A stretch of DNA of 33,803 nucleotides from Lachnospiraceae bacterium (GTDB lineage Bacteria > Bacillota > Clostridia > Lachnospirales > Lachnospiraceae). Shown one piece after another: positions 7,777 through 16,513 of this stretch. Below the pieces are notes generated by a model. It saw only the letters and a list, made by a program, of their open reading frames with translations, searched no databases and was not told the origin of the DNA. How positions within the stretch are numbered: the stretch's first letter is position 1; the number at the start of each line of letters is the position of its first letter. Location: the NCBI GenBank assembly GCA_017441825.1, contig JAFRVD010000018.1, forward strand, positions 1 through 33,803. The letters are read 5' to 3'. The position numbers were made by a program, and so were the translations under genes.

Positions 7777-10700
7777 ATGAAAGATTCAGTATACTATTCG
7801 GCCGGTATCGATATCGGCTCTACAACCGTAAAACTCTGCGTTCTTGATGGCGACGGGAAGCTCCTTTTCGGGGAATACCGCCGTCATCACGCGCATACGC
7901 AGGAAACGCTCGCGGATCTTCTTGCGGCCGCACGGGACCTTCTGGGACCGTGCGCGCTTCACGCGCATATCACTGGGTCGGGCTCTCTGGGGCTCAGCAA
8001 GGCCCTTGGCATCCCCTTCACCCAGGAAGTGGTGGCGGTGGCGGACGCGCTTGCAAAGTACCACCCGGAGACGGACGTGGCCATCGAATTAGGCGGCGAG
8101 GACGCGAAGATCATCTACTTTACGGGCGGCCTTGACGAACGCATGAACGGCGTTTGCGCGGGCGGAACAGGGTCGTTCATCGACCAGATGGCGGCGCTAT
8201 TAAAAACCGACGCGGAAGGCCTGAACGAAGCTGCGAAGGAGTACAGCCAGATCTATACCATCGCCGCGCGGTGCGGCGTGTTCGCAAAGACGGACATCCA
8301 GCCGCTCATCAACGAAGGGGCCTCCAAAGCGGACCTTGCGGCGTCCATTTTCCAGGCGGTGGTGAACCAGACCATTTCCGGACTCGCGTGCGGGAGACCC
8401 ATCCGCGGGACGGTGGCGTTTTTAGGCGGGCCGCTCCACTACCTGTCCGAGCTCAAGGCGGCGTTCATCCGGACGCTCGGGCTGTCTCCTTCGGAGATCG
8501 CGGACCCCGAAAACTCGCATCTCTTCGCGGCAATAGGTGCGGCCATGCAGGCGGGGGCGGAAGCATTTTCCGTGGATTCGCTCATCGAAAAGCTCCGGCA
8601 CGGGGTGCCGATGGAGCTCGAGATCAAGCGGCTCGATCCCTTATTCAGCAGCCGGGAAGAGTATGAAGCGTTCCGTATGCGCCACGGAAAAGCGTCCGTG
8701 CCGCGCGGAGAGCTCTCCGTATACCGTGGGAAGTGCTATCTCGGGATCGACGCAGGCTCGACCACTACCAAGCTGGCTCTTGTGGGCCGGGACGGCGAGC
8801 TTCTCTATTCGACCTACGCGAACAACCAGGGAAGCCCTGTCGAGGTCGCGCGGAAAGCCATGGCGGAGATCCGGGACGCGCTGCCGGAAGGCGCCGTGAT
8901 CGCGCGGGCCTGCTCCACGGGCTACGGCGAGGCGCTCATGAAGGCCGCGTTCCGGCTGGATGAAGGCGAAGTGGAGACTGTGGCGCACACAGCGGCCGCG
9001 GCGTTTTTTGAGCCTATGGTGGACTGCGTGCTGGACATCGGCGGGCAGGACATGAAATATATCAGGATCCGGAACCACACGGTGGATACGGTCATCCTGA
9101 ACGAAGCCTGCAGCTCGGGCTGCGGGTCGTTTATAGAGAATTTTGCGGTCTCGTTAGGGCTTACAGCCCCGGAGTTCGCGCAGGAGGCGCTGTTTGCGGA
9201 GCAGCCCATCGACCTCGGCACACGCTGCACGGTCTTCATGAATTCGAACGTGAAGCAGGCGCAGAAGGAAGGCGCGAAGGTCTCGGATATTTCCGCGGGT
9301 CTTGCGTATTCCGTGATCAAAAACGCGCTGTTCAAGGTCATCAAGCTTGCGGACGCGAAGCAGCTGGGCGCGCGTATTGTGGTGCAGGGCGGTACCTTCT
9401 ATAATGAGGCGGTGCTCCGGGCGTTCGAAAAGGTGGCCGGGACGGAAGTCGTCTGCCCGGACATCTCAGGCATCATGGGGGCGTTCGGCGCGGCGCTCAT
9501 CGCGCGCGAGCGGGACGACGGAAAGGCTTCCCAAATGAGGAGCTTCGACGAGATCGCCGCCCTTACGTATACGTCCCGCGCGGTCCGCTGCGGCGGCTGT
9601 GAAAACAACTGCATGCTGACGGTGAACACGTTTGACGACGGCTCGCGGTTTATATCCGGCAACCGGTGCGAGAAGAAGGTCTCAACGGTGAAAAGCGCCC
9701 GGAAAGGCGTGAACCTCGTCGAATACAAGAGAAAGCGCGTCTTCGGGTACCCGCCGCTTTCGGAAGAAAAGGCGGTGCGGGGGACCATCGGCATCCCGCG
9801 CGTTTTAAACATGTACGAAAACTACCCGTACTGGGCGGTCTTTTTCCGGGAGCTTGGCTTCAAGACGGTGCTTTCCCCGTTCAGTTCGCGGAGCATCTAC
9901 GAATCCGGCATGGAATCCATCCCGTCCGAGTCCGAGTGCTACCCGGCAAAGCTTGCCCACGGCCACGTCCAGTGGCTTTACGAGCACGGGATCACTACCG
10001 TATTCCACCCCTGTGTATTCTACGAATACCAGGAGACGCCGGGCACGGATAACCATTACAACTGCCCGATGGCGGCGTCGTATGCGGAAAATCTCAAAAA
10101 CAACGTGGAAGCGGTCACGTCCGGCAGGATGAAGTACCTCCGGCCGTTCATCGCCTTTACGAACGAAAAGACGGCGGAGGACCGGCTGGTGCGGTTCTGC
10201 CGGAAAGAGTGGAAGATCCCGGCGCAGGAAGTGCGGCGGGCGGCGCGGCTTGCGTGGGCGGAGATGCGGAAGACGAAGGAGGATATCCGGAACGAAGGAG
10301 CGCGCGTGCTTTCCGAAATGGAAGCGGAGGGCCGGCGGGGCATCGTCCTCGCGGGCAGGCCGTACCACATCGACCCGGAGATCAACCACGGCATCCCGGA
10401 GATGATCGCGAGTTACGGGCTTGACGTTTTCACGGAAGACAGCTTGCCGTATACGGACGAAGACAAGGAGCGGCCGCTCCGCGTGGTGGACCAGTGGGTC
10501 TTCCATTCGAGGCTCTATAACGCCGCGCAGTTCATCCGGAAGAGGGATGACCTCGAGATCATACAGCTGTTCTCATTCGGCTGCGGCCTGGACGCAGTGA
10601 CTACGGACCAGGTGCAGGAGATCCTGGAGAAGTCCGGAAAGCTCTATACGGTCATCAAGATCGATGAAGTCGGGAACCTTGGCGCGGCCAGGATCCGTGT

Positions 10701-12015
10701 GCGGAGCCTCATGGCAGCCATGGACATGAGAAAGCGCCGGGAGATCAGGCCGGATCCGAAGCCTGCGGCGTATAAACGGACCGAGTTCACGAAGAAGATG
10801 TACGACGAAGGATATACGATCCTCGCGCCGGCCATGAGTCCCATCCACTTCGACCTTCTGACGCCGGCGTTCCGGAAGCACGGGTACAGGCTCGAGATGC
10901 TGAACAACGCGACGCGCAGGGCGGTGGACTTAGGCCTCCAGTATGTGAACAACGATGCGTGCTATCCGTCCATCATTGTCACGGGACAGATGATGGAGGC
11001 GGTGCTTTCCGGACGGTACGACACGGATAAGCTTGCCCTCCTCATGTCGCAGACCGGCGGCTGCTGCCGGGCGAGCAATTACATCGCCTTCATCCGCCGG
11101 GCGCTTGAAAAGGCGGGGATGTCCCACATCCCGGTCATTTCCCTCAATGCAAACGGCATGGAGAAAAACGAGGGCTTTAAGCTCTCCATACCGCTCGTGC
11201 TCACGGCGTTCCGGGGGCTTCTTTTAGGAGACCTCCTGATGCGGTGCCTGTACCGGACGAGGCCGTATGAGGTCACGCCGGGCTCCGCGAACGCGCTGAA
11301 GGACAAGTGGACGAAGACGATCAGCGAATGCTTCCTTTCGGACGACCCCGAATTGAGCTATAAGGAGCTCTGCAGGGGGATCGTGTCGGAATTTGACGAG
11401 CTGCCGCTTTATGAGGACGTGAAGAAGCCGCGCGTGGGCATCGTCGGGGAGATCCTTGTAAAATACATGCCGCTCGCGAACAACCATCTGGTCGAGCTCC
11501 TTGAAAAGGAGGGGGCGGAAGCCGTGGTGCCGGACATGCTGGACTTCTTTGAGATGTCCGTGTTCGGGAAGGACTATCAGCATAAGTACCTCGGGAAGAA
11601 AGTGCTGGATTCCGTGATCGCGCACGCGGGGGTCGCGGCCATTGAAGGGCTCAGGATCCACGCGGCGGGAGCGCTCAAAAACAGTAAGCGGTTCGCGCCG
11701 CCCAGGCGGATCGACCGCATTGCGGAGCCGGTGAAGCCGTTCCTGTCGCTCGGGAACCAGTACGGCGAAGGGTGGTTTTTATGCGGGGAGATGGTGGAGC
11801 TTCTGGACGAGGGCGTCGATAACATCATCTGCATCCAGCCGTTCGCGTGCCTGCCGAACCATGTGATGGGGAAGGGAGTCATAAAGGCTCTGAAGGCGGC
11901 GTATCCGCAGGCTAATATTGCCGCGGTGGACTACGATCCCGGCGCGAGCGAGGTCAACCAGCTGAACAGGATCAAGCTGATGCTGACGGCGGCTGACAGG
12001 GCGGTCGGGAAGTGA
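7777..12015 (+). CDS. Large 2-hydroxyacyl-CoA dehydratase activase/DUF2229 fusion
   Basis: This 1412-residue protein fuses four parts. An N-terminal BadF/BcrA-type ASKHA ATPase (GIDIGSTTVK at 10-19) has cluster cysteines C127 in GVCAGGTGSF and C166 in RCGVFAKTD, at the same positions as in HgdC. A second ASKHA domain (LGIDAGSTTTK near 322, CSSGCGSFIENFA near 450) follows. A linker has CGGCENNC near 605, then a DUF2229 domain starts near 669 (IGIPRVLNMYENYPYW). The C-terminal HgdB-like part includes QTGGCCRASNY near 1092. Such giant proteins are common in Clostridia; they look like an ATP-driven electron activator fused to a dehydratase-like subunit, and their substrate is unknown. No separate dehydratase or CoA-transferase gene is nearby. 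The start is supported by GGAGG shortly before the ATG. Confidence 0.9.
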   Translation: MKDSVYYSAGIDIGSTTVKLCVLDGDGKLLFGEYRRHHAHTQETLADLLAAARDLLGPCALHAHITGSGSLGLSKALGIPFTQEVVAVADALAKYHPETDVAIELGGEDAKIIYFTGGLDERMNGVCAGGTGSFIDQMAALLKTDAEGLNEAAKEYSQIYTIAARCGVFAKTDIQPLINEGASKADLAASIFQAVVNQTISGLACGRPIRGTVAFLGGPLHYLSELKAAFIRTLGLSPSEIADPENSHLFAAIGAAMQAGAEAFSVDSLIEKLRHGVPMELEIKRLDPLFSSREEYEAFRMRHGKASVPRGELSVYRGKCYLGIDAGSTTTKLALVGRDGELLYSTYANNQGSPVEVARKAMAEIRDALPEGAVIARACSTGYGEALMKAAFRLDEGEVETVAHTAAAAFFEPMVDCVLDIGGQDMKYIRIRNHTVDTVILNEACSSGCGSFIENFAVSLGLTAPEFAQEALFAEQPIDLGTRCTVFMNSNVKQAQKEGAKVSDISAGLAYSVIKNALFKVIKLADAKQLGARIVVQGGTFYNEAVLRAFEKVAGTEVVCPDISGIMGAFGAALIARERDDGKASQMRSFDEIAALTYTSRAVRCGGCENNCMLTVNTFDDGSRFISGNRCEKKVSTVKSARKGVNLVEYKRKRVFGYPPLSEEKAVRGTIGIPRVLNMYENYPYWAVFFRELGFKTVLSPFSSRSIYESGMESIPSESECYPAKLAHGHVQWLYEHGITTVFHPCVFYEYQETPGTDNHYNCPMAASYAENLKNNVEAVTSGRMKYLRPFIAFTNEKTAEDRLVRFCRKEWKIPAQEVRRAARLAWAEMRKTKEDIRNEGARVLSEMEAEGRRGIVLAGRPYHIDPEINHGIPEMIASYGLDVFTEDSLPYTDEDKERPLRVVDQWVFHSRLYNAAQFIRKRDDLEIIQLFSFGCGLDAVTTDQVQEILEKSGKLYTVIKIDEVGNLGAARIRVRSLMAAMDMRKRREIRPDPKPAAYKRTEFTKKMYDEGYTILAPAMSPIHFDLLTPAFRKHGYRLEMLNNATRRAVDLGLQYVNNDACYPSIIVTGQMMEAVLSGRYDTDKLALLMSQTGGCCRASNYIAFIRRALEKAGMSHIPVISLNANGMEKNEGFKLSIPLVLTAFRGLLLGDLLMRCLYRTRPYEVTPGSANALKDKWTKTISECFLSDDPELSYKELCRGIVSEFDELPLYEDVKKPRVGIVGEILVKYMPLANNHLVELLEKEGAEAVVPDMLDFFEMSVFGKDYQHKYLGKKVLDSVIAHAGVAAIEGLRIHAAGALKNSKRFAPPRRIDRIAEPVKPFLSLGNQYGEGWFLCGEMVELLDEGVDNIICIQPFACLPNHVMGKGVIKALKAAYPQANIAAVDYDPGASEVNQLNRIKLMLTAADRAVGK

Positions 12016-12040
12016 TGCCGGCATAGGCCGAAGCGAAAAA

Positions 12041-12077
12041 ACAGACGGACAGAAGAGAAGTTCTTCTGTCCGTCTGT
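12041..12077 (-). terminator. Long hairpin terminator of the arsR-like gene
   Basis: A perfect 16-bp stem (12041-12056 with 12062-12077) has a 5-base loop. On its left the plus strand has an A tract, so minus-strand transcripts from the regulator gene end in a hairpin followed by U residues. It lies between two converging genes and may also stop plus-strand readthrough from the activase gene. Confidence 0.8.
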
Positions 12078-12155
12078 CTTCAGCACTGATCTGGCAGACT
12101 GTCATGCTTTCGCGGCAGGTATCGGCCGCTTCCGGATGCATGATCTGTAAATCTG

Positions 12156-12467
12156 TTATTTCGCGTTTTTCTTCAGTTCAGCCTTTTCAGCCTTGTCCGT
12201 AAGCAGGTTCTGCATAAGCTTTACTGCGCGGTCTCTCTTGGCCGGGTTCAGCTTGTAGTGTTTCCACTTCCCGACGTAGCGTCCCGTAACGAGCCCCGAG
12301 TCACATAATATCTTCATGTGAAACGCAAGAGTAGACTGGGGCAGCTTCATTTCCTTCAACAGAACACTTGCACAGGTTTCGCCGTCCTGAAGGATCTTGA
12401 TAATCTTCTGCCGTTTTTCATCGTATAGTGCCTTGGCGATGGCGGTAAGTTCCTCTGTATTAGTCAT
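12156..12467 (-). CDS. ArsR-family winged-helix transcriptional regulator
   Basis: This 103-residue DNA-binding protein has the ArsR/SmtB fold. Helix-turn-helix signatures are visible in DEKRQKIIKILQDG, ETCASVLLKEMKLPQSTLAFHMKIL (recognition helix around PQSTLAFHMK) and the wing GLVTGRYVGKWKHYKLN. I see no metal-binding ELCVCDL motif in the recognition region, so it may not sense metals in the classical way. I chose the internal ATG at 12467 because GAGGTG precedes it at proper distance; an in-frame start 33 bases upstream has no such site. It has its own strong promoter and is transcribed divergently from the antiporter gene, with about 420 bp between the two starts, which makes the antiporter a candidate target. 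Confidence 0.88.
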   Translation of the reverse strand: MTNTEELTAIAKALYDEKRQKIIKILQDGETCASVLLKEMKLPQSTLAFHMKILCDSGLVTGRYVGKWKHYKLNPAKRDRAVKLMQNLLTDKAEKAELKKNAK

Positions 12468-12500
12468 TGACTGCACCTCACATTGATTTAATCTTTCCAC

Positions 12501-12529
12501 ATTCTATCAGAATAATACCTGTTTGTCAA
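12501..12529 (-). promoter_or_regulatory. Strong sigma-A promoter of the arsR-like gene
   Basis: Read on the minus strand, TTGACA (12524-12529) and TAGAAT (12501-12506) have a 17-base spacer. A 5-3-5 inverted repeat ATTCT-ATC-AGAAT (12501-12513) covers the -10 region and could be an operator for autoregulation. Confidence 0.75.
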
Positions 12530-12886
12530 TAAAAATGTTCATTTAACATAATATTAATATTTTGAAGAAATTCGAATCCAAAGAACTGGTAAAAATCCAG
12601 TAAAATCAAGGATATTTAAGTAAAATATGAAGAAAAAGAATAATTAATACAAATTAATAAACTGTTAAACAAAACAAAAAAACGAATAGCAATTAGGAAA
12701 CTTACTGTTATTACTTGAAAAATTGGAAGGTACGGATTTCTCCGTTAATTGCGGGTTTTGCGGGGCTTCTTTTCATAAATACCACTGAATGGGTATTTTT
12801 CCGGCTTTTTTTTGGGTATTATTCCGTCTTGATTTCATGCAGTGAAAGGCATATAGTATTCGCGGCAAAGAGAAAAGGAGACGGGT
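12530..12886. other. AT-rich intergenic region
   Basis: About 360 bp of markedly AT-rich DNA separates the divergent regulator and antiporter genes. It contains repeated TAAAAT-like segments (near 12600-12630) and poly-A stretches. I find no convincing plus-strand promoter, RNA gene or protein gene in it. An open frame with a TTG start at 12715 is discounted because it runs into another frame of the antiporter gene. Confidence 0.5.
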
Positions 12887-14173
12887 ATGAGTACTTTATT
12901 ATCCATGACCATAGCACTGTTCTGCGGGCTGATGATGACGCGTGTCTTAAAGCGCTTCAGGCTGCCGGACGTGACTTCATATCTTATGGCGGGCGTCCTT
13001 GTGGGACCGTACGTTTTAGGGAGATCCGGTGTTCCGGGCCTCGGGTTCAGGAGCATGAGCGAGATCGACGTCCTCGGGAACGTCGCGAATGCGGCGCTCG
13101 GGTTCATCGCGTTCGCGATCGGCTCCGAGTTCCGGCTGTCCGAGCTTAAGGAGACGGGGAAGCAGGCCTTCGTTGTGGGTATCCTTCAGGGCATTGCGGC
13201 GATGGTCTTTGTGGACGCAGCGCTTATAGGCCTCCATTATCTGATCCCTGACAGGCTTTCGCTGCCTGCGGCCATCACTTTAGGAGCCATCGCAACGGCC
13301 ACGGCTCCCGCAGCCACGCTGATGGTGGTCCGCCAGTTTAAGGCGAAGGGCAAGGTCACCAGGATCCTGCTGCCCGTGGTCGCCCTGGACGATGCGGTCG
13401 GCCTCGTGTGCTTTGCCGCATCTTTCGGGATCGCGCAGGCTTTAAAGAGCGGGGAGGCGGATCTTCAGTCGATCATTCTGGAGCCCCTCATCGAGATCGT
13501 CATGTCGTGCCTTTTAGGCGCCGTCATGGGCTTTATCCTCACGGAGCTTGAGAAGCTGTTCCATTCGAACTCGAACCGTCTCAATCTGGTCATCTGCTTT
13601 GTTGTGCTGACCGTTGCGCTCAGCATGGTGAAGTTTACGCTCTTCGGCGTCGATTTCAGCTTCTCCACGCTCCTGGTCCTCATGATGCTGGGCACGGTAT
13701 TCTGCAATATCTGCCCGCTTTCGTTCGACCTCATGGAGCGTGCGGACAAGTGGACGTCGCCTTTGTTCGCCCTGTTCTTTGTGCTGTCCGGCGCAGAGCT
13801 CGAGCTTTCGGTCTTCGGGGACGTCCTGATCGTCCTCGTGGGCATTGTCTACATCCTGTTCCGTTCGGCCGGGAAGTTCCTGGGGACCAGGTGGTCTACA
13901 AAGCTCATGCACTGTGACCCGGAAGTGCAGAAGTACCTGGGCTGGACGCTCCTGCCGCAGGCCGGCGTCGCGCTCGGTATGTGCGTGACTGCCCAGGCCC
14001 TGGGTGCCGAGGGCAGCCTCATCCGGAACATCGTCCTGTTCTCCGTGCTTATCTACGAGCTCGTTGGCCCGATGCTCACAAAGTGGGCGCTTACGAAGTC
14101 CGGCGACATCATCCCGCCTGCAGCGGTGGACCGCCGCGAGGAAAAACTGAAGACGCTTGATGCGAAAGGATAA
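12887..14173 (+). CDS. Cation:proton antiporter (CPA/KefB-type membrane domain)
   Basis: This 428-residue polytopic membrane protein has about twelve predicted segments and fits the Na+/H+ exchanger-like domain of the CPA2 superfamily. Supporting features are RLPDVTSYLMAGVLVGPYVLG after the first helix, the conserved AITLGAIATATAPAATLMVV helix, and LDDAVGLVCFA, where the acidic pair in the middle of a helix is the usual ion-binding site. A TrkA-N nucleotide-binding domain, as on KefB/KefC, is absent. The start has AAGGAG at suitable distance. It is a single-gene unit ended by a strong terminator. The ion (Na+ or K+) cannot be decided from sequence. Confidence 0.88.
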   Translation: MSTLLSMTIALFCGLMMTRVLKRFRLPDVTSYLMAGVLVGPYVLGRSGVPGLGFRSMSEIDVLGNVANAALGFIAFAIGSEFRLSELKETGKQAFVVGILQGIAAMVFVDAALIGLHYLIPDRLSLPAAITLGAIATATAPAATLMVVRQFKAKGKVTRILLPVVALDDAVGLVCFAASFGIAQALKSGEADLQSIILEPLIEIVMSCLLGAVMGFILTELEKLFHSNSNRLNLVICFVVLTVALSMVKFTLFGVDFSFSTLLVLMMLGTVFCNICPLSFDLMERADKWTSPLFALFFVLSGAELELSVFGDVLIVLVGIVYILFRSAGKFLGTRWSTKLMHCDPEVQKYLGWTLLPQAGVALGMCVTAQALGAEGSLIRNIVLFSVLIYELVGPMLTKWALTKSGDIIPPAAVDRREEKLKTLDAKG

Positions 14174-14204
14174 ACCGTGGTTCGCATTGCACATGGGTTA
14201 TACG

Positions 14205-14234
14205 GGGCCGCCCCTTGAGGGGCGGCCCTTTTTT
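14205..14234 (+). terminator. Intrinsic terminator of the antiporter gene
   Basis: The 10-bp stem GGGCCGCCCC (14205-14214), loop TTGA and GGGGCGGCCC (14219-14228) are followed by TTTTTT. Confidence 0.95.
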
Positions 14235-14404
14235 GCCTCCGGTTGGACAAACCTGCATATTGCGGCAAAAAACCTCTGCATAAATCTTTAAAATATCTGT
14301 TATTGAAATATCTTGATATTTTCGAAAATGCCGCATATTTACGTGAACACGTGTTAATATCACTGAGAAAAAATAAATTTTGTGGAAAAAATACAGGAAA
14401 ACAC

Positions 14405-14433
14405 TTTACAAACCATGGATTTTTGGTTAATAT
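14405..14433 (+). promoter_or_regulatory. Candidate promoter of the lpl/ABC-2 operon
   Basis: TTTACA (14405-14410) and TAATAT (14428-14433) have a 17-base spacer, which puts the transcription start near 14440. The 170 bp upstream of it (14235-14404) is AT-rich and contains a CGTG-AA-CACG palindrome at 14343-14352 that could be an operator. I see no gene there. Confidence 0.55.
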
Positions 14434-14450
14434 ATCACTATTATAAAAGG

Positions 14451-14570
14451 GGACGTGAGAGAGACGTTCTGCAGACGTTCCGCACCTGAAAGTGCAAATT
14501 GCGAAAGCGGCGTGTGTCCGCACCGCAGAATGCTCCTCACAAAACCGGGGCGGGCCCCGGAAGTTTTTTA
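14451..14570 (+). promoter_or_regulatory. Structured leader RNA with attenuator terminator before lplB-like gene
   Basis: The leader can fold into a closing helix P1 of 8 bp (14465-14472 with 14525-14532, one G-U pair). P1 encloses small hairpins: GCAC-CTGAAA-GTGC (14482-14495), a GAAA-tetraloop stem, and GCGG/CCGC. A competing hairpin GGACGT (14451-14456) with ACGTTC (14464-14469) would destroy P1. Downstream, CCGGGG-CGGG-CCCCGG (14545-14560) followed by six T forms an intrinsic terminator ending only 19 bases before the start codon. CTCCT (14533-14537) is complementary to the AGGAG ribosome binding site (14576-14580). This is the layout of a riboswitch or other attenuator. I do not recognise a known class, and T-box consensus elements are absent. 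Confidence 0.55.
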
Positions 14571-14588
14571 CAAAAAGGAGAGTCTGGA

Positions 14589-15536
14589 ATGGACAGTAAT
14601 CAAATTCAAACCGCAAACCGCCTGAGAGCCAGGAAAAAGTGGTACAGCATCAAGCTCTTCCTCATCATTATTCCTTTCCTGGTACTGGTGTTCCTGTTTT
14701 CCTACTATCCGCTGTACGGCTGGAGATACGCGCTCTATGACTACCGGCCGCCGTACAAGCTGTCTGACTGCGAATTCGTGGGCTTCAAGTGGTTCACCAC
14801 GCTGTTCTCGAACGCGACCAAGCGGAAAGCCTTCCTGCAGGTCATGAAGAACACGTTCGTGATGTCCGGCCTGCACATCATCTTCAGCTGGATCCCCATG
14901 GCCTTTGCCATCCTGCTCAATGAGATCAAGCTGACTCCTTACAAGAAGGTCGTCCAGACCCTCACAACACTGCCGCACTTTATTTCATGGGTCCTTGTGT
15001 ACACGCTCGCGTACTCGCTCCTTTCGAACTCCGGCGCGGTGAATACGTTCGCCATCCAGAGCGGCTGGTATACGGAGCCGAAGCTGTTCCTGCAGGATTC
15101 AGAACACACGTACCTCTTTATGTGGCTCCTGGGCATCTGGAAGGGCACCGGCTGGTCAGCCATCATGTACATAGCGGCCATCGCCGGAATAGACTCGGAG
15201 CTTTATGACGCCGCGTACGTGGACGGCGCGAACCGGTTCCAGACCATGTGGCACATCACGGTCCCGAGCCTCCTGCCCACGTTCTTCGTCCTGCTCTTAC
15301 TTAACGTCGCAAGCTTCCTGAACAACGGCGTGGAGCAGTATTACGTGTTCCAGAATTCGTTCAACAAGGAAAAGATCCAGGTGCTGGACCTTTACGTCTA
15401 CAACCTGGGCCTTGGCGGACAGGGCGGATACTCAGTCGCGACCGCAATCTCCATCATGAAGTCGTTCGTCAGCCTGACGCTCCTGTTCTCCGTGAACTCG
15501 CTGTCCAAGCTGCTCCGCGGCGACAGCATCCTGTAA
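14589..15536 (+). CDS. LplB-type sugar ABC transporter permease
   Basis: This 315-residue inner-membrane permease has six predicted helices and belongs to the LplB/YteP branch of binding-protein-dependent sugar importers. The coupling EAA-like loop is visible as ELYDAAYVDGANRFQTMWHI followed by TVPSLLPT (around residues 202-230). The N-terminal cytosolic segment before YYPLYGWRYAL is typical. The ATG at 14589 was chosen because AAGGAG lies just upstream, after the leader terminator; the frame stays open further upstream only through the leader. It starts the operon that continues with the LplC-like partner 24 bp downstream. Confidence 0.9.
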   Translation: MDSNQIQTANRLRARKKWYSIKLFLIIIPFLVLVFLFSYYPLYGWRYALYDYRPPYKLSDCEFVGFKWFTTLFSNATKRKAFLQVMKNTFVMSGLHIIFSWIPMAFAILLNEIKLTPYKKVVQTLTTLPHFISWVLVYTLAYSLLSNSGAVNTFAIQSGWYTEPKLFLQDSEHTYLFMWLLGIWKGTGWSAIMYIAAIAGIDSELYDAAYVDGANRFQTMWHITVPSLLPTFFVLLLLNVASFLNNGVEQYYVFQNSFNKEKIQVLDLYVYNLGLGGQGGYSVATAISIMKSFVSLTLLFSVNSLSKLLRGDSIL

Positions 15537-15560
15537 GGCCAGAGAAAGGAGGGAATGAAA

Positions 15561-16496
15561 ATGGCGAATGATGATTTTCAGGGCAAGGTCGTTCAAAGCA
15601 AGAAAAGACCGCTTTCCTATATTTTATTTGATTCGTTCAACTACGTGCTTTTCGCACTGTTCACTCTGATCTGCGCTTATCCGTTCTATTACGTGATCAT
15701 CAACTCGATCTCCGCGAACGACATTTCCGCAAGAGGCGAGGTGCTGTGGTATCCGGTGGGGGTGCACTTCAGGAACTACGTTTCCGTGACGCAGCTGAAC
15801 GGCCTTCTCCGGTCCGCGGGCATCTCCGTCGCGAGAACCGTCATCGGTACGACCGGCACCTGCATGGGCTGCTCGTTCCTCGGATTCATGTTCACTCAGG
15901 AAAAGATGTGGCACCGGAAATTCTGGTACCGCTTTGTGGTCGCCACCATGTACTTCTCGGCCGGCATCATCCCGCACTATATCACGATGAAGACGCTGGG
16001 ACTTACGAATACGTTCTGGATCTATGTTGTACCCGCCATCGTGCAGCCGTACAACATCATCCTGATCAAGACGTATATTGAAAACACGCCCAAGGAGCTG
16101 CAGGAAGCGGCGGAGGTGGACGGTGCGGGCATCACAAAGGTGTTCTTCAGCATTATGCTGCCGCTCATCAAGCCGATCCTCGCGACCATCGCCATCTTCG
16201 CGGCCGTCGGACAGTGGAACGCTTTCCAGGATACGCTGATCTACATCACGGACTCGAAGCTGAATACGCTTCAGTTCACTCTGTACCAGTACATTAACCA
16301 GGCGGCGTCCCTTGCCCGAATGGTCGAGGCCAATAACGGCGACCTTTCTGTCTTAGGCAACTCGGCAGTACAGCAGACAGCTACCTCCGTCCGTATGACG
16401 GTCGCCGTGGTGGTTGTGCTGCCCATCCTGTTCGTGTACCCGATCTTCCAGCGCTTCTTCGTGAAGGGCATCATGATCGGCGCCGTGAAGGGTTGA
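15561..16496 (+). CDS. LplC-type sugar ABC transporter permease
   Basis: This 311-residue permease partners the preceding LplB-like protein. Typical features are the N-terminal YPFYYVIINSIS segment, periplasmic loop YPVGVHFRNYVSV, and the EAA loop ELQEAAEVDGAGITKVFFSI-MLPLIKP. The C-terminal FVKGIMIGAVKG ending is characteristic of LplC/YtcP proteins. Two ATGs are possible; the second (15561) lies 8 bases after GGAGG and is preferred to 15555, only 2 bases after it. Its stop overlaps the upstream open frame of the ABC-2 ATPase gene, so the two systems are transcriptionally joined. Confidence 0.9.
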   Translation: MANDDFQGKVVQSKKRPLSYILFDSFNYVLFALFTLICAYPFYYVIINSISANDISARGEVLWYPVGVHFRNYVSVTQLNGLLRSAGISVARTVIGTTGTCMGCSFLGFMFTQEKMWHRKFWYRFVVATMYFSAGIIPHYITMKTLGLTNTFWIYVVPAIVQPYNIILIKTYIENTPKELQEAAEVDGAGITKVFFSIMLPLIKPILATIAIFAAVGQWNAFQDTLIYITDSKLNTLQFTLYQYINQAASLARMVEANNGDLSVLGNSAVQQTATSVRMTVAVVVVLPILFVYPIFQRFFVKGIMIGAVKG

Positions 16497-16513
16497 CGCA
16501 GGGGGAGACGGAA

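Noticed and set aside
12715-13149. A plus-strand frame with a TTG start and a hydrophobic N-terminus
   Set aside because: After about 50 codons it simply follows another frame of the antiporter gene, and no ribosome binding site precedes the TTG.
13514-14194. A long minus-strand open frame opposite the antiporter gene
   Set aside because: Its translation is rich in His, Arg and Glu with no family features and lies entirely over a convincing membrane protein gene.
14343-14356. Catabolite-responsive (cre) site upstream of the lpl promoter
   Set aside because: The palindrome at this position fails several fixed positions of the cre consensus, so I do not call it a CcpA site.
14465-14570. T-box or another known riboswitch in the lplB leader
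   Set aside because: The T-box TGGNACCGCG sequence is absent, and I could not match the conserved cores of common riboswitches. The operon is also not an amino acid or tRNA synthetase gene set.
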